The notes: generated by a model from the letters alone, not told the origin. 64,000 bases of DNA from Colwellia hornerae (GCF_007954355.1 NZ_VOLR01000008.1:62001-126000); one strand, 5' to 3'; counted from the first letter of the stretch, positions 17,152 through 29,281 are shown. Numbers and translations: made by a program.

Positions 17152-18717
17152 ATGGACAGCAAGGTCATTATTTTCGACACCACCTTACGTGATGGCGAGC
17201 AGGCACTAAATGCAAGTCTTTCAGTGCATGAGAAGTTACAAATTGCGCTAGCCATTGAACGCTTGGGTGTTGATGTAATGGAAGTTGGTTTTCCTGTTTC
17301 TTCACCTGGTGATTTTAAATCAGTGCAACAAATTGCCCGCACCATAAAAAATTCCCGCGTTTGTGCTTTAGCGCGTGCTGTCGAAGGCGATATTCAAGCC
17401 TGTGCCGATGCGTTAAAAGTCGCTGACCAATTCCGTATTCATACCTTTATCTCAACCTCTGATGTTCATGTTCAACAAAAATTGAAGAAAGATTTTGCTG
17501 ATGTTGAAGCAATGGCAATTCATGCGATTAAATTTGCTCGAAAATTTACCGATGATGTAGAGTTTTCTTGTGAAGATGCTGGCCGCACGCCAATCGACAA
17601 TTTATGTCGTATGGTTGAAAATGCGATAAAGGCCGGTGCCACTACCATTAATATTCCTGATACGGTTGGCTATACGCTACCCAACGAATTTGGCGGCATT
17701 ATTACCCAATTATTTAATCGTGTACCTAATATTGACCAAGCGGTAATTTCGGTACATTGCCATAACGATTTAGGGTTAGCCGTAGCAAACTCTATGACGG
17801 CTGTGCAAGCAGGCGCCAGACAAATTGAATGTACCATTAACGGTATTGGTGAGCGCGCCGGTAATTGTTCATTAGAAGAAGTCGCGATGATCATGAAAAC
17901 CCGGCATGACTTCTTAAATGTACACACCAATATTAATCATCAAGAAATTGCCCGTACCTCAAAATTAGTCAGCCAATTATGTAATATGCCGGTGCAATTA
18001 AATAAAGCGATTGTTGGCGGTAATGCTTTTAGTCATTCGTCAGGTATCCACCAAGATGGCATGTTAAAAGCCAGCAATACCTATGAAATCATGACCCCAG
18101 AAAGTGTCGGTATCAGTAAAACAAAATTAAACTTAACCTCACGCAGTGGCCGTCACGTTATTAAGCATCGCATGGCAAGTTTAGGCTATACCGAAACTGA
18201 GTTTGATTTAGAAGAGTTATACAGTGACTTTTTGGCCTTAGCCGACAAGAAAGGCCAAGTCTTTGATGATGACTTAGAAGCGTTGCACTTTAATATTCAA
18301 CAACAAGGTGAAGAGCAAGAGTTCTATCATTTAGAAACCTTAAACGTGCAGTGTGGCGGTGGCGAGTTTTCCACGTCAAGTATTAAGTTGTTAGCGGGTA
18401 AAGAAAGCCATATTGTTTCTGAAACCGGTAATGGCCCGGTTGATTCATTATATCGCGCGATTAAGAAAGCGGTTGATATTGACTTTGAGGTTGCCGATTA
18501 CAAAATATCAAACAAAGGTGAAGGTGAAGACGGTTTAGGTAAAGCTGACTTAGTGGTTGCTTGGCAAGGCAGAAAATTTCACGGCTATGGATTAGCCACC
18601 GATGTTATTGATGCCTCTGCAAAAGCCTTGATCCATGCCCTAAATAGTATTCATCGCGCCATCACCATTAATGAAATAAAAAGCGAACTGAAAAACGACG
18701 TTCAAGCTTCATTATAA
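17152..18717 (+). CDS. leuA: 2-isopropylmalate synthase
   Basis: 521 aa (E. coli 523). Condenses acetyl-CoA with 2-oxoisovalerate, the committed step of leucine synthesis. N-terminal TIM barrel with [17 protein letters not shown] (residues about 8-24), the metal ligands in [13 protein letters not shown], and [10 protein letters not shown]. The C-terminal third (from about residue 395) is the LeuA regulatory domain for leucine feedback ([14 protein letters not shown]... GHGLATDV-like end). AAGGAAT sits before the ATG at 17152. First structural gene after the attenuator; leuB follows 42 bp downstream. Confidence 0.97.
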   Translation: MDSKVIIFDTTLRDGEQALNASLSVHEKLQIALAIERLGVDVMEVGFPVSSPGDFKSVQQIARTIKNSRVCALARAVEGDIQACADALKVADQFRIHTFISTSDVHVQQKLKKDFADVEAMAIHAIKFARKFTDDVEFSCEDAGRTPIDNLCRMVENAIKAGATTINIPDTVGYTLPNEFGGIITQLFNRVPNIDQAVISVHCHNDLGLAVANSMTAVQAGARQIECTINGIGERAGNCSLEEVAMIMKTRHDFLNVHTNINHQEIARTSKLVSQLCNMPVQLNKAIVGGNAFSHSSGIHQDGMLKASNTYEIMTPESVGISKTKLNLTSRSGRHVIKHRMASLGYTETEFDLEELYSDFLALADKKGQVFDDDLEALHFNIQQQGEEQEFYHLETLNVQCGGGEFSTSSIKLLAGKESHIVSETGNGPVDSLYRAIKKAVDIDFEVADYKISNKGEGEDGLGKADLVVAWQGRKFHGYGLATDVIDASAKALIHALNSIHRAITINEIKSELKNDVQASL

Positions 18718-18735
18718 AACATTCAATCATTATAA

Positions 18736-19905
<1,170 letters not shown>

Positions 19906-19908
19906 CCG

Positions 19909-21345
19909 ATGAGTGCTAAAAATTCAGCCACGACCTTATATGAAAAATTATGGCAACAACATGTTGTTGAAGAAAAAGCCGGTGAAACACCTTTGCTTTA
20001 TGTTGACCGTCATTTGATCCACGAAGTTACCTCACCCCAAGCGTTTGCTAACTTAAAGTTTCATAACCGCCCAGTTCGACATCCAGAACGCACCATTGCC
20101 ACGATGGATCACAACATTTCAACTCGCTCGATTGAAATTGATGCCGCGGGTGAAGGCGCAGCTAATCAATTAAGAACCTTAGAAAAAAACTGTAAAGAGT
20201 TTGGTATTGAATTATTTGGTATGGGTCATAAAAACCAAGGCATTGTTCATGTTATTGGGCCAGAACTTGGCTTGACCTTACCGGGTACAACAATCGTCTG
20301 TGGTGACTCTCATACTGCAACCCATGGCGCATTTGGCGCATTAGCCTTTGGCATTGGTACTTCAGAAGTTGAACATGTTTTTGCCACGCAAACCTTGCGC
20401 CAAACAAAAGCAAAAACCATGAAAATTGAAGTTAATGGTCAAGTAGGGGCGGGAATTAGCGCAAAAGATATTATTTTAGCGATTATCGGCAAAACGGGTA
20501 GTGCTGGCGCGACCGGTTATGTGGTTGAATATTGCGGTAGTGCTATCGAAGCACTGAGCATGGAAGAACGGATGACCGTTTGTAACATGAGCATTGAATT
20601 TGGCGCAAAAGCTGGCTTAATCGCACCTGATAAAACCACCTTCGATTATTTAGAAGGTAAAGAATATGCGCCAAAGGGCGATGTATGGCTTGAAGCACTA
20701 AGTGATTGGAAAACCTTCAAAACTGATGAAGGCGCCGAGTTTGACACGATATTAACGCTTAAAGCCGAAGAGATTAAAGCGCAAATAACTTGGGGAACCA
20801 CGCCAGGACAAGTGACCTCGGTTGACAGTGTAGTGCCATCGCCCGATGACTTTACCGAGCAAGTAGAAAAAGACTCTTGCGCCGCGGCCTTAACCTACAT
20901 GGGCTTAACTGCCGGTACCAAAATCACAGATATTACCATTAATAAAGTCTTTATTGGCTCGTGTACTAATTCACGTATCGAAGATTTACGCGCCGCTGCG
21001 GGTGTTGTTGCCAGCTATCAAGCACAGGGAAAATCAGTATCAGCAAATGTCGACGCCATTGTTGTGCCGGGTTCGTATCGGGTAAAAGCACAAGCCGAGG
21101 CTGAAGGTTTAGACAAAATATTTAGTAATGCTGGCTTTGAATGGCGTTTACCCGGTTGTTCGATGTGTTTAGGCATGAATGACGATGTACTTACAGAAGG
21201 TGACCGTTGTGCTTCAACCAGTAATCGTAACTTTGAAGGCCGACAGGGCCGTGGTAGCCGAACGCACTTAGTGAGCCCCGAGCTTGCTGCTGCGTCGGCA
21301 ATTACCGGTCATTTTGTTGACTTGAATTCACAAGGAATATCATAA
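19909..21345 (+). CDS. leuC: 3-isopropylmalate dehydratase large subunit
   Basis: 478 aa (E. coli 466). With LeuD it isomerises 2- to 3-isopropylmalate. It is an aconitase-fold 4Fe-4S enzyme: the cluster cysteines are visible in [12 protein letters not shown] and in [11 protein letters not shown]. Other conserved parts are [21 protein letters not shown] and [20 protein letters not shown]. Its stop overlaps the leuD start (TAATG), which couples the two subunits. Confidence 0.97.
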   Translation: MSAKNSATTLYEKLWQQHVVEEKAGETPLLYVDRHLIHEVTSPQAFANLKFHNRPVRHPERTIATMDHNISTRSIEIDAAGEGAANQLRTLEKNCKEFGIELFGMGHKNQGIVHVIGPELGLTLPGTTIVCGDSHTATHGAFGALAFGIGTSEVEHVFATQTLRQTKAKTMKIEVNGQVGAGISAKDIILAIIGKTGSAGATGYVVEYCGSAIEALSMEERMTVCNMSIEFGAKAGLIAPDKTTFDYLEGKEYAPKGDVWLEALSDWKTFKTDEGAEFDTILTLKAEEIKAQITWGTTPGQVTSVDSVVPSPDDFTEQVEKDSCAAALTYMGLTAGTKITDITINKVFIGSCTNSRIEDLRAAAGVVASYQAQGKSVSANVDAIVVPGSYRVKAQAEAEGLDKIFSNAGFEWRLPGCSMCLGMNDDVLTEGDRCASTSNRNFEGRQGRGSRTHLVSPELAAASAITGHFVDLNSQGIS

Positions 21346-21941
21346 TGGAAAAATTTACCACACATACCGGCTTAGTTGTTCCGTTAGATGCAGCCAATGT
21401 AGATACCGATCAGATAATCCCAAAACAGTTTTTACAAAAAACAGAGCGCGTCGGCTTTGGACAGCATTTATTTCATGATTGGCGTTATTTAGATATATCA
21501 GGCAAGGTAAACAACCCTGAATTTATTTTGAATAAAGCTCAGTACCAAGGTGCCAGTATTTTATTAACCCGTGAAAATTTTGGTTGTGGTTCAAGTCGAG
21601 AGCATGCGCCATGGGCATTAGAGGAATACGGTTTCAAAGCCATTATTTCACCGAGTTTTGCCGATATCTTTTATGGTAACTGTATTAATATTGGTTTATT
21701 GCCGATAAAACTCAGTGATGAAGAAATTGACACTTTATTTAAAAAGAGCAGTCAAGAAAACCTTGAGTTAACTGTCGATTTAATCAATAACACAATCACT
21801 TGTGGCGAATTAACTTTCACCTTTAGTTTAGATAAATTTCATCAATATTGTTTAGAGCAAGGCATCGACAGTGTGGGCTGGACATTAAACAAGCTAGACA
21901 CGATAAAAGCTTTTGAAGCAAAAATGCCAAGTTGGCAATAA
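21345..21941 (+). CDS. leuD: 3-isopropylmalate dehydratase small subunit
   Basis: 198 aa (E. coli 201). Swivelling domain of isopropylmalate isomerase, partner of LeuC. Motifs [13 protein letters not shown] and [20 protein letters not shown] (substrate loop) are intact. AAGGAAT precedes the start, which shares one base with the leuC stop. Last gene of the leu operon; a 10-bp inverted repeat follows. Confidence 0.97.
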   Translation: MEKFTTHTGLVVPLDAANVDTDQIIPKQFLQKTERVGFGQHLFHDWRYLDISGKVNNPEFILNKAQYQGASILLTRENFGCGSSREHAPWALEEYGFKAIISPSFADIFYGNCINIGLLPIKLSDEEIDTLFKKSSQENLELTVDLINNTITCGELTFTFSLDKFHQYCLEQGIDSVGWTLNKLDTIKAFEAKMPSWQ

Positions 21942-21962
21942 TTACAGCCTAACGGCCTAAAA

Positions 21963-21998
21963 CTTCATCTACTCTTTACTCATAAATTGTAGATGAAG
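21963..21998. repeat. inverted repeat after leuD, possible transcript end
   Basis: Perfect 10-bp arms CTTCATCTAC (21963-21972) and GTAGATGAAG (21989-21998) with a 16-nt loop. There is no T-run on either side, so it is a weak terminator candidate and may instead stabilise the leu mRNA end. Confidence 0.45.
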
Positions 21999-22163
21999 CT
22001 TCATTGCCCAACAGGTGAACTACCTCGCGACTTTCGCTCCGCTCGTATCATGGGGTTTTCTCGACTATTTCGATAAATGGCACTGAACACTAAAATTAAT
22101 CTAAAGTATTCTTAACTAATAAGCTATTATCAAGCATAGCTTATTAACTCGCTGACCCACAAT

Positions 22164-23393
22164 ATGTCCAAAATAATACCGAGCGAAATCACCGAAACTA
22201 TTTCTATCGATCAACTCAAACCTGGCATGTATGTAAAATCGTTTTCCGATAATAAAAACCTTAAGATTAAATCTGAAGGATATATTTCGTGTCATGAAAG
22301 TATTACCCAGTTGCGTAACGCCGATATTGTTCAGCTCGTTATTGTCCCTGACAAAGAAAAACAAACGGTAAACGTTGTCAGCGCCTTTGCGAACATAAAA
22401 ACTAAACAGCCTTTAGTACCCAAAAATAAGTCACCCGAAAAAACCGGTATATCACTCGACAGTGAAATGAAAAAAGCCAATGACTTATATAAAAATGCCA
22501 AGTTACTGCAAGAAAAAATTATTTCGCAAATTAGACATGAAAAATCAATAAAAATAACAGAAGTTGAAGAAACGACGAATGCCATGGTTGACTCGATTTT
22601 TCGTAATCAGGACGCCCTAACCTGCATGTCTCGTTTTCAATCTAAAGACTCTTACCTTGTTGAACACTCGTTAAATGTTTCAATTTTGATGTCGGTATTT
22701 GCTAAGCATTTAGGCTTTGATAAACGTTTAATTCAAGAACTAGCACTCGGTGCCTTTTTACACGATATTGGCAAAATATTATTGCCCAGTGATATTTTAA
22801 ATAAGCTTCGCCCTTTAGAGCCTAAAGAGCAGAACATTATTCGCAGCCATGTTGCTCTTGGCTTAAAGATCCTCGAAGACAGCCCTAGCATTTCTCATAG
22901 TGCGATGACCATGATACAAGAACACCATGAACGTTTAGATGGCTCAGGTTATCCAAAACAGCTTAAAGGCGATGCAATATCCAAATATGGCAAAATGATA
23001 GCTATTATCGACAGTTACGATGCCATGACTTGCGATCGCGCTTATAAAAAGAGTATTCCTCCGATTAATGCTTTTAAAACGTTAATTGCAGCACCTGAGT
23101 GTTATGACGAAGAATTAGTAGAGAGTTTTATTCAGTGTATGGGGGTTTATCCGGTAGGTACTTTGGTCAAACTTAACAGTGGTAAATTAGGCTTAATTAG
23201 CCGCTTGAATAAGCAAAAACCCTTACATCCTTATGTACGCGTTTTTTATAATATACGGCTCAATCAAGCGATACCGATTAAGGAAATTAATTTGAGTGAA
23301 TCAAAATATAAAGATCAAATTGACTGCTGTATTCGACCTGAAGAATTTAACCTTAATTTATTAGGTTTTTTCAAAACCGCTTTTATCGACTAA
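22164..23393 (+). CDS. HD-GYP cyclic-di-GMP phosphodiesterase
   Basis: 409 aa. An N-terminal DUF3391-type domain (about residues 10-75, ISIDQLKPGMYV) is followed by an HD-GYP domain (about 150-330) with HDIGK at 200-204, the EHHERLDGSGYP motif with GYP at 262-264, and IAIIDSYDAMTCDRAYK. All residues expected for metal binding and c-di-GMP hydrolysis seem present. Such enzymes lower c-di-GMP and favour motility over biofilm, which fits a genome carrying both flagellar and surface-polymer genes. No membrane segment or receiver is visible, so its input signal is unknown. It is monocistronic. Confidence 0.92.
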   Translation: MSKIIPSEITETISIDQLKPGMYVKSFSDNKNLKIKSEGYISCHESITQLRNADIVQLVIVPDKEKQTVNVVSAFANIKTKQPLVPKNKSPEKTGISLDSEMKKANDLYKNAKLLQEKIISQIRHEKSIKITEVEETTNAMVDSIFRNQDALTCMSRFQSKDSYLVEHSLNVSILMSVFAKHLGFDKRLIQELALGAFLHDIGKILLPSDILNKLRPLEPKEQNIIRSHVALGLKILEDSPSISHSAMTMIQEHHERLDGSGYPKQLKGDAISKYGKMIAIIDSYDAMTCDRAYKKSIPPINAFKTLIAAPECYDEELVESFIQCMGVYPVGTLVKLNSGKLGLISRLNKQKPLHPYVRVFYNIRLNQAIPIKEINLSESKYKDQIDCCIRPEEFNLNLLGFFKTAFID

Positions 23394-23443
23394 CGTTTAG
23401 CGCTTACCGATAAACGTTAGTCAGATAACTTAACACGACGATG

Positions 23444-25051
23444 TTACCAAGAAGAAAGCGCCGGCAAGCTAAATTGCTGGCCTTTAAAGGTTAAAATAAC
23501 TTTCTGCGCATAAATATAGTTCAATACTAACTCTTCAGAAATAGTGTCCCCTTGATAGCGGTCTCTGCCATTAACTTTTACCCAGCTTTCGCCTTCACTG
23601 GTATAAATGTGTTGTTCAAAGCTTAATGAAGGTAAGTCACTTTGCACCCAGGCTGGCATATCTGATAATGCCGGTGCATTAACTTCAGGTGTAACCACTT
23701 GGTTTGCGCTATTTTTAAATTGAGGGTCTTGCTCGGTATCGTCTATGGCGCTTTGAAAAAGCGCTAGTAAATCATCAGAAACACCGTCAACCGCCTTCAC
23801 AGAAAGCTTTTCTTTAACTTTGCTGGTCGCTTTATCCTCGGCTAGTTTACTGTCTGCTAAGTTTGATAGTTGCTCTGCAGAGTTTTCCACCGGCATAGGT
23901 ATACTTGCTGGCTTGTCCGTTTTTACTATGCGCTGTTCGACAGCACGTTTTTTATCGCCATCACTTTCTATTTTAAAGACTTTAGCGGTATTATCTGTGA
24001 TGGCTTTAGCTGCATTTTCATCAGGTATTTTTTCATTGTCAGCAACAATAATTGCTGGAGAGCTAGTGTCACTGACAACTTGATTAACCGCGGGTGCAGT
24101 AATATTAAGCGCCGATTTTTCGCTAATATTTTCACCGTAGAGTTGGCCTAAAAAATACGAGCTACTGACAATTACCGCGAAGACTGCAGACGCCGCTAAC
24201 GCCTTAACAGCTTTGTGTTGCCACCAAAATGTCGCTTGGTATTCGTCGCCTAACGCTTCTTGTGCTGATAGCAAAACAATTTTTTTAGTGACCAAAGCAT
24301 TATTACTGCAATAGGCATTGGTCAGTGAACGCTCGCATAACAAATTAATTATCCGCGGTATTCCTTGTGAAATGCGATGAATTTCCGCCACAGCGGCGCG
24401 TTCAAATAACATACGGTCACATTGTGCTACCGACAAGCGATGTTGAATATAATGGCCTACTTCACCTTTAGTTAAAGGCAGCAAGTGATAACGGGCGGTA
24501 ATGCGTTGTGCTAATTGTCGCAAGTCTCGACGTTGCAACAATTGTTTTAATTCGGGTTGACCGATTAAAATAACTTGTAGTAATTTTTTAGTGTCTGTTT
24601 CTAAGTTCGTCAGTAAACGTAACTGCTCTAAGACTTCTGGTGCTAAATGCTGTGCCTCATCAATTATTAATAATGTATTAAGCTTAGCCTGATGATTTTT
24701 ATTGAGTTTTTCATATATTTTATCGGTGAGTGTTTTTAGCGTCGCCCCCGTTTTTCGGTAGCGTATTTTTAACTCATCACAAATGGTGGCCAGTAGCTCT
24801 TGGCTTGATAATGTTGGATTAAGAATAAAAGCCGCTTGGGTATTTTCGGGCAACTGCTCCATTAAGCGGCGACTAATGGTCGTTTTTCCCGTGCCAACTT
24901 CACCCGTTAACAGTGCAAAGCCCCCGGTTTCACCCAAGCCATAACTTAAATGAGCCAATGCCTCTTTATGACGTTCACTCATAAATAAAAAGCGAGGATT
25001 AGGGGCGATTGAAAAAGGGCTTTCTTTTAAACCAAAATAACCTTTATACAT
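23444..25051 (-). CDS. GspA/ExeA-like AAA ATPase fused to a GspB-like C-terminal domain
   Basis: 535 aa. The N-terminal ATPase (about residues 1-270) has Walker A GEVGTGKTT (50-58), Walker B LLIIDEAQ (127-134) and the family start MYKGYFGLKESPFSI. A single membrane helix lies at about 282-305. A low-complexity acidic/Ala-rich periplasmic linker (about 310-455) leads to a C-terminal T2SSB/GspB-like domain (about 465-535; WVQSDLPSLSFEQHIYTSEGE... INGRDRYQGD-type core). In Aeromonas and Vibrio ExeA and ExeB work together to assemble the type II secretion secretin through peptidoglycan. Here both seem joined in one chain. An MshM-like pilus ATPase is an alternative for the N-terminal part, but the GspB-like end argues for secretion. 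Confidence 0.85.
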   Translation of the reverse strand: MYKGYFGLKESPFSIAPNPRFLFMSERHKEALAHLSYGLGETGGFALLTGEVGTGKTTISRRLMEQLPENTQAAFILNPTLSSQELLATICDELKIRYRKTGATLKTLTDKIYEKLNKNHQAKLNTLLIIDEAQHLAPEVLEQLRLLTNLETDTKKLLQVILIGQPELKQLLQRRDLRQLAQRITARYHLLPLTKGEVGHYIQHRLSVAQCDRMLFERAAVAEIHRISQGIPRIINLLCERSLTNAYCSNNALVTKKIVLLSAQEALGDEYQATFWWQHKAVKALAASAVFAVIVSSSYFLGQLYGENISEKSALNITAPAVNQVVSDTSSPAIIVADNEKIPDENAAKAITDNTAKVFKIESDGDKKRAVEQRIVKTDKPASIPMPVENSAEQLSNLADSKLAEDKATSKVKEKLSVKAVDGVSDDLLALFQSAIDDTEQDPQFKNSANQVVTPEVNAPALSDMPAWVQSDLPSLSFEQHIYTSEGESWVKVNGRDRYQGDTISEELVLNYIYAQKVILTFKGQQFSLPALSSW

Positions 25052-25199
25052 AATAGATTTAAGTAATTTTTAAAGTCAATAAACTGCCATAGAAACTACC
25101 CTGTAGTCCTTCATAAGTCAAAACTAGCTGGCAATTAATTTGTATATATATGTTAAGCTTTCTGGCAATTATGCCACCTTTGATAAATTAAGAGTAATA

Positions 25200-26477
25200 A
25201 TGACCAACAATGACCTTGCAGCACTTAATCGCTATTTAGTCGGTGGAGCAGTCCGCGACAAACTTTTAGGGCACAAGGTCTATGATCATGACTTTGTGGT
25301 TGTTGGCGCAACGATTGAACAAATGCTGGCATTGGGCTTTACGCAAGTGGGTAAAGACTTTCCGGTATTTCTGCATCCAAAAACGAAAGAAGAGTATGCC
25401 TTAGCAAGAACTGAACGTAAGCAAGGCCAAGGCTATACCGGCTTTATTTGCGATGCCAGTAGCGCGGTGACCCTTGAAGAAGATTTACTACGCCGCGATC
25501 TCACTATTAATGCAATGGCGATGCCGGTTAACGGTAGCGCTGAAAGTACCCACATTATTGACCCTTATAATGGCCAAGTTGATTTAAAAAATCGTATATT
25601 ACGTCATGTTTCATCAGCCTTTGTTGAAGACCCGCTTCGCGTGTTGCGTGTTGCTCGATTTACTGCCCGTTATCATAACTACGGCTTTACCATTGCTAGT
25701 GAAACACTGCAGTTGATGTCTGAAATAAGTAATAGCGGTGAATTAGCGACGCTGTCGGGTGAACGTGTTTGGCAAGAAATGCAACGCTGTTTAACTGAAA
25801 ATAATCCTGAAGTGTTTTTTCAAGTATTACGTCAATGTGGTGCCTTAGCCAAAATATGGCCTGAACTTAATTCTCTGTGGGGAATTCCTAATCCAGAAAA
25901 GTGGCACCCAGAAATTTGCTCGGGTATTCATACCATGATGGTACTGCAACAAGCGGTAAAGCTTTCTCCTAAAACCTCGGTACGCTTCGCGGCACTTTGT
26001 CATGATTTGGGTAAGTCTTTAACCTTAGCAGAAAATTGGCCAAGCCACCGAGGTCATGAAAAATCAGGTTTAGCCTTGGTTGATAGAATATGTGAGCAAT
26101 TAAAAGTGCCAAAAGATCACAAAATTTTAGCGCGTAAAGTCTGTGAATTTCATTTGCATTGTCATAAGGCATTTGAATTAACAGCTAACACCTTAGTTAA
26201 ATTATTTAATAGCTTAGATGTATGGCGTAAGCCGGAAGAGTTTGCTGACTTTTTGACTGCCTGTACCGCTGATTTTCGCGGGCGATTACACAATGAGAGT
26301 AAACCCTATCCACAAGCAGATTACTTGCGTAGTGCTTTTCAAGCGGCATTAACGGTCACTGCTACAGCCTTTATTAAACAAGGAATACAAGGCGCAGATA
26401 TTAAAGAAGCCATCAATAGAGAACGTATTGAACTTGTGCAAGCCGTTAAAGTAGGTCATGACCACCCTACTGGTTGA
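25200..26477 (+). CDS. cca: CCA tRNA nucleotidyltransferase
   Basis: 425 aa from the ATG at 25200. The frame is open back to 25140, but that extension has no similarity to the family, and AGAG precedes 25200. Adds or repairs the 3' CCA of tRNAs. Class II nucleotidyltransferase: RYLVGGAVRD (start), the catalytic acid pair in YDHDFVVVG, LARTERK, RRDLTINAMAMP and the arginine-rich DPLRVLRVARFTARY. A C-terminal HD domain (CHDLGKS) gives the bacterial phosphohydrolase/phosphodiesterase activity. In E. coli cca lies next to ygiM; here the ygiM-like gene is 12 kb away. Divergent from the GspA/B fusion gene. Confidence 0.95.
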   Translation: MTNNDLAALNRYLVGGAVRDKLLGHKVYDHDFVVVGATIEQMLALGFTQVGKDFPVFLHPKTKEEYALARTERKQGQGYTGFICDASSAVTLEEDLLRRDLTINAMAMPVNGSAESTHIIDPYNGQVDLKNRILRHVSSAFVEDPLRVLRVARFTARYHNYGFTIASETLQLMSEISNSGELATLSGERVWQEMQRCLTENNPEVFFQVLRQCGALAKIWPELNSLWGIPNPEKWHPEICSGIHTMMVLQQAVKLSPKTSVRFAALCHDLGKSLTLAENWPSHRGHEKSGLALVDRICEQLKVPKDHKILARKVCEFHLHCHKAFELTANTLVKLFNSLDVWRKPEEFADFLTACTADFRGRLHNESKPYPQADYLRSAFQAALTVTATAFIKQGIQGADIKEAINRERIELVQAVKVGHDHPTG

Positions 26478-26614
26478 TAACCTTTGGCTAAAAACCAGAA
26501 AGTATTCAAATCTAGTATTAAGCTTTTTACCTTCGCTGCGACTTCGCTGCACGGTGCTCACCAAGTGCTGTGAACAGAGTTAACTAACCGCTACACTATC
26601 AATATTTTTAGATA

Positions 26615-26645
26615 AAAAAAGTCAGCTAGATTAGCTGACTTTTTC
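26615..26645. terminator. bidirectional terminator between cca and the TonB receptor
   Basis: Perfect stem with core AGTCAGCTA (26621-26629) / TAGCTGACT (26633-26641), a GAT loop, an A-run before it and a T-run after. It lies between the convergent cca and receptor genes and can serve both. Confidence 0.93.
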
Positions 26646-26686
26646 AGGTAAAGCGGTTAATTATCTAACCGCTATTTACAACTCAA

Positions 26687-29281
26687 TTAGAAGTTATAAG
26701 TTACTTTTACGTAGTAGAAACCACCGTTAAAGCCAAATGGAGACGTTTCATAGTACTTGCCGCCCCATTGGTTGTTAGGTGTGAAGCCATCAGGGTGGTT
26801 ACGTGACGATTCTTCAAACTCTAACTCTTCAGCTTGTTGGTCAAAGATGTTTTGTGCGCCAGCTGCTACGGTAAATGAATCGTTAATAAAGTAACTCACT
26901 TCAGCATCAAACGTTATTGCTGCATCAGCATCTTGAGCCGCTAGGTCATAATCTACGTGTACTGCGTGGTATTCACCGAAGTAGTTACCACGAACGTACA
27001 TGCTGATATCATCCCAGCTTTGAGAAACAGTAAATGAACCTCTATGCTGTGGTAAACCTTCTTCTAAGCGTTTAACTTTAAAAGCACCTGTGATTTCAGA
27101 ACTACCGGTAACATCGGTTTCATTCCAGTTGTAAGCTAAGCTAAATTTAGTATCACCTTCAAACAACTGCATACCGTAGTTTGCAACAATATCAACACCT
27201 TGAGTTGTGGTATCAAAATCGTTAGCAAAGAAACTTACTGTACCTACTGAACGAGGGTTAGCTACATTTAATGCTTCTAATTTAGCATAGTCAGCTTCTT
27301 CTAATGCAGTACGGTCAGATTGAGTAATACGGTCATCAACTTCAATATGATAATAATCAGCTGTAAAGAAAAAATCTCCATTTTGATAAACAGCACCAAA
27401 GGCATAGCTGTTTGATTGCTCTGGCTCTAATTCTTTACCACCAAATAATTTTGAAAATTCACTTGTTGGCGGTAATAACGCTGAATCTGTTAATTCACCA
27501 TCTTCTAATGCCGTAGAAACGTTGCTTACATTAGCTTGACCAACGGTAGGTGCTCTAAAACCAGTACTTACAGAACCACGTATTGATAACTCGTCATTAA
27601 TAGAATATTGAGCCGTTAATTTATAGTTTAAGGTATCACCAAATGATGAGAAATCTTCATAACGTAATGCCGCGCCAACTAAAAAGTCGTCGGTAAGGTA
27701 TGCTTCAACATCTACGTATGCAGCAACACTGCGTCTAGAGAATACGCCTGCTTGTGAAGGTTGGAAACCAGGAAAACCATGTGAACCTAAGTTAAACCCT
27801 TGGTCAATTAATGGACCAGCAAGGAATGAGTATTGATCACCGGCACCAATTTCAAATGTTTCTTCGCGCCACTCTAAACCACCCGCAACATTCATTGGAG
27901 AATTAAGACCCACTTCAACGCCCTTAGATAAATCTAAGTTAAAGGTTTTTTCTAATTGCGTGTAATCACCTAAGTTAAAATCTTTCGGAGATTCAGGACC
28001 CATTGAAGAGTTAATAGTATTTACAATACTAAAGCTTGATTTATTACGACCAACAGAACCACTGATATCAAAGTAAACTTCGTCTAGCATTCCGCCATTA
28101 ATTTCGCCTTCAACACCAACTGTTAGTGATGTATCAACAACATTGCCACCAAAGTTTGGCGTATAACCGCCTGGGTATGTTTCGTTAACCGCAAAACAGT
28201 TTTTACCTAAAGCCGTACTGTTGTCGGCAATAGATTGATAGTCAGCTTGGTCTAAAACATTAGCGCCAATTGCAATGGTAGGACAAGTAATACCGTTATC
28301 TACGCCATCTAAATCACCAACAAGTAGTGTATCACCACCATCATTTGAATAAATGCTTGAACGGTTATGTGGGTTTCTCCAGTAGAAGCCACCTTTTACA
28401 TCACGTTCAGAGTAGTTACCAAACATGTAGAATTTTTTGTCGTTGCCTAAATCAAGACCAATATTACCAAAGATTGTGGTGTCATCATTAACTTCTGGTG
28501 AACCCCAAACTTGAGCTTCTTCGGCAATAAATGTATTTCCTGCAGCTGCAATAGTCGCGGCATTAGCAACTTGAACACTGCGGCTAGTCGCATCAGCATT
28601 TTTATATTGAAAACTTAAGTTAGCGTAACCATCTTTAGTTAATGGCATACCAACGTTACCTGCGTAAGTTGTTGTAGCGCCATCGCCTTCGTAATACTCA
28701 CCGTGCTTAACAGAAAAGCTACCGCCTTCTGCAGCATCTTTTAATACAAAGTTCATGACACCAGCAATTGCATCTGAACCGTACTGTGCTGCTGCACCGT
28801 CACGTAATACTTCAACTTGTTTTAACGCTATGCTAGGGATAACAGAAATATCTGGTCCTTGTGCGCCGTCATTAATACCGCCACCTTGGAAAGCAATAAC
28901 TGAAGCACGATGACGACGTTTGCCATTCAATAACACTAGTGTGCTATCTGAAGACAAACCACGTAGGTTTACCGGGCGTACTAATGTAGCTGCATCGCTA
29001 ATAGGGTTAGCATGTACGTTAAATGAAGGAACACTGCCTACAAGTTGGTCAAGCATATCACTTGAACCCATTTTTTCTAAATCATCACCACCAATAATAT
29101 CAATTGGAACAGGAGAATCAGCAACAGAACGAGGCGCTGAGCGAGAGCCAACAACCGCAATTCTTTCAACATCTTTTACTTTTACTTTTGAGCTGTTTTC
29201 TTCTGCATATGCCGGCGCAGTACCTAATGCAATACTTACCGCTAACGTTAACGTAGCTGTACGAAATAATTTAGTAGACAT
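26687..29281 (-). CDS. TonB-dependent outer-membrane receptor
   Basis: 864 aa. Signal peptide (MSTKLFRTATLTLAVSIALGTAPAYA), a TonB-box-like stretch (VERIAVVGSR), a plug domain (about residues 45-170 with LRGLSSDSTLVLLNGKRRHR and VEVLRDGAAAQYGSDAIAGV), then a 22-strand-type barrel ending in the aromatic YYVKVTYNF typical of the last strand. GAAGGAAG precedes the ATG. This class imports siderophores, vitamins, or, in marine Alteromonadales, carbohydrates and peptides. Nothing adjacent identifies the ligand, and I see no convincing Fur box. It is monocistronic, closed by a shared terminator. Confidence 0.93.
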   Translation of the reverse strand: MSTKLFRTATLTLAVSIALGTAPAYAEENSSKVKVKDVERIAVVGSRSAPRSVADSPVPIDIIGGDDLEKMGSSDMLDQLVGSVPSFNVHANPISDAATLVRPVNLRGLSSDSTLVLLNGKRRHRASVIAFQGGGINDGAQGPDISVIPSIALKQVEVLRDGAAAQYGSDAIAGVMNFVLKDAAEGGSFSVKHGEYYEGDGATTTYAGNVGMPLTKDGYANLSFQYKNADATSRSVQVANAATIAAAGNTFIAEEAQVWGSPEVNDDTTIFGNIGLDLGNDKKFYMFGNYSERDVKGGFYWRNPHNRSSIYSNDGGDTLLVGDLDGVDNGITCPTIAIGANVLDQADYQSIADNSTALGKNCFAVNETYPGGYTPNFGGNVVDTSLTVGVEGEINGGMLDEVYFDISGSVGRNKSSFSIVNTINSSMGPESPKDFNLGDYTQLEKTFNLDLSKGVEVGLNSPMNVAGGLEWREETFEIGAGDQYSFLAGPLIDQGFNLGSHGFPGFQPSQAGVFSRRSVAAYVDVEAYLTDDFLVGAALRYEDFSSFGDTLNYKLTAQYSINDELSIRGSVSTGFRAPTVGQANVSNVSTALEDGELTDSALLPPTSEFSKLFGGKELEPEQSNSYAFGAVYQNGDFFFTADYYHIEVDDRITQSDRTALEEADYAKLEALNVANPRSVGTVSFFANDFDTTTQGVDIVANYGMQLFEGDTKFSLAYNWNETDVTGSSEITGAFKVKRLEEGLPQHRGSFTVSQSWDDISMYVRGNYFGEYHAVHVDYDLAAQDADAAITFDAEVSYFINDSFTVAAGAQNIFDQQAEELEFEESSRNHPDGFTPNNQWGGKYYETSPFGFNGGFYYVKVTYNF

